DNA from: an uncultured Eubacteriales bacterium | GTDB lineage: Bacteria > Bacillota > Clostridia > Oscillospirales > CAG-272 | NCBI GenBank assembly: GCA_934462885.1 | Contig: CAKSJC010000108.1 | Span: 1 to 6,023, forward strand | Reading direction: 5' to 3' | Length of the DNA stretch: 6,023 nucleotides | Shown: positions 5,744 to 6,023 of the stretch, in pieces | Numbering within the stretch: position 1 is the stretch's first letter | Layout: every line of letters starts with the position of its first letter | The notes under the pieces: generated by a model | What the model saw: the letters and a program-made list of their open reading frames with translations, nothing else | The model's database searches: none | What the model was told of the DNA's origin: nothing | Translations under genes and position numbers: made by a program

Positions 5744-6023
5744 GGCAAAGCGGTTTGTCAATATGATTTTTCATTATAAATTTTTCGTTAATCAGAACGG
5801 AATATTTCCCGTTTCCTTTATATGAGCCGACGGACTCGTATTGTTTCGAGAGCGTTTTTTAGAATATGGAAATATTTTACGAGAGATATGTGTTCGCCGG
5901 ATGCCGTTTCTTCTTGGCTGCAACAAAATGTATGGAGTTTGCTTTTTTTAACACGCCCGATAGCGTTTTGTTTTTATAATTTTTGCTGTATAAGAAATTT
6001 CACGTTTATATTGTTGCAAATAA
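5744..6023. other. Intergenic region with no supported gene
   Basis: This AT-rich stretch has no frame with a ribosome binding site and a plausible protein. An imperfect hairpin, AACACGC and GCGTTTT (5950-5969), followed by T-rich sequence, is terminator-like for the plus strand but no plus-strand gene precedes it. A weak TTGCTG-18-TATATT pair (5983-6012) could be a promoter for a gene beyond the right edge. Neither is strong enough to list on its own. Confidence 0.4.

Noticed and set aside
5866..5979. 37-codon plus-strand frame starting MEIFYERYVF
   Set aside because: No ribosome binding site or promoter, and AT-driven aromatic composition expected by chance.
1..6023. CRISPR array, tRNA, rRNA, insertion-sequence ends or tandem repeats
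   Set aside because: Read for regularly spaced repeats, tRNA-like cloverleafs and transposase motifs; none seen.

Overview
This looks like a chromosomal segment from a gut-type Clostridia bacterium (Bacillota, probably an uncultured Oscillospirales/Ruminococcaceae-like lineage). The evidence is the Clostridia-style rplM-rpsI pair, sigma-A promoters with TTGACA/TATAAT boxes, strong GGAGG ribosome binding sites and a PepF-type M3 peptidase. The lineage call is inference; no marker here fixes the genus.

Layout from left to right. (1) Bases 1-949 differ from the rest. The leftmost ~400 bases are visibly GC-richer and hold the 5' end of a small sigma-70 family factor reading leftward off the window, preceded by a ~280-base leader and a promoter. 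An AT-rich stretch without a convincing gene follows, then a 41-codon open frame on the plus strand resembling the N-terminus of a MobC-type mobilisation protein. This stretch is best read as the end of an integrated conjugative or mobilisable element abutting the 3' end of rpsI. (2) Bases 950-1806 are the two-gene ribosomal operon rplM-rpsI (L13, S9), reading leftward from a consensus promoter at 1851-1879 and probably ending at an intrinsic terminator at 826-860, inside the presumed element DNA. (3) Bases 2054-3823 encode an M3-family oligoendopeptidase (PepF type) reading rightward from its own promoter, divergent from rplM. (4) A strong hairpin at 3854-3892 with A- and T-runs on its two sides serves as a shared terminator for the convergent pepF and the next gene. 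(5) Bases 3916-5454 (minus) encode a secreted or membrane-anchored ComEC-like metallo-beta-lactamase-fold hydrolase with an extra N-terminal domain. It is preceded by a possible 69-codon small gene and a promoter carrying a perfect 20-bp palindrome just after the predicted transcription start. (6) Bases 5744-6023 have no gene I can support.

The chromosomal genes are ordinary (ribosome assembly, peptide turnover, an exported hydrolase). The points worth a second look are the element boundary at rpsI, the truncated mobilisation-like frame running into a terminator, the structured leader ahead of the sigma gene, and the operator-like palindrome in front of the hydrolase. I did not find a convincing new multi-gene system.
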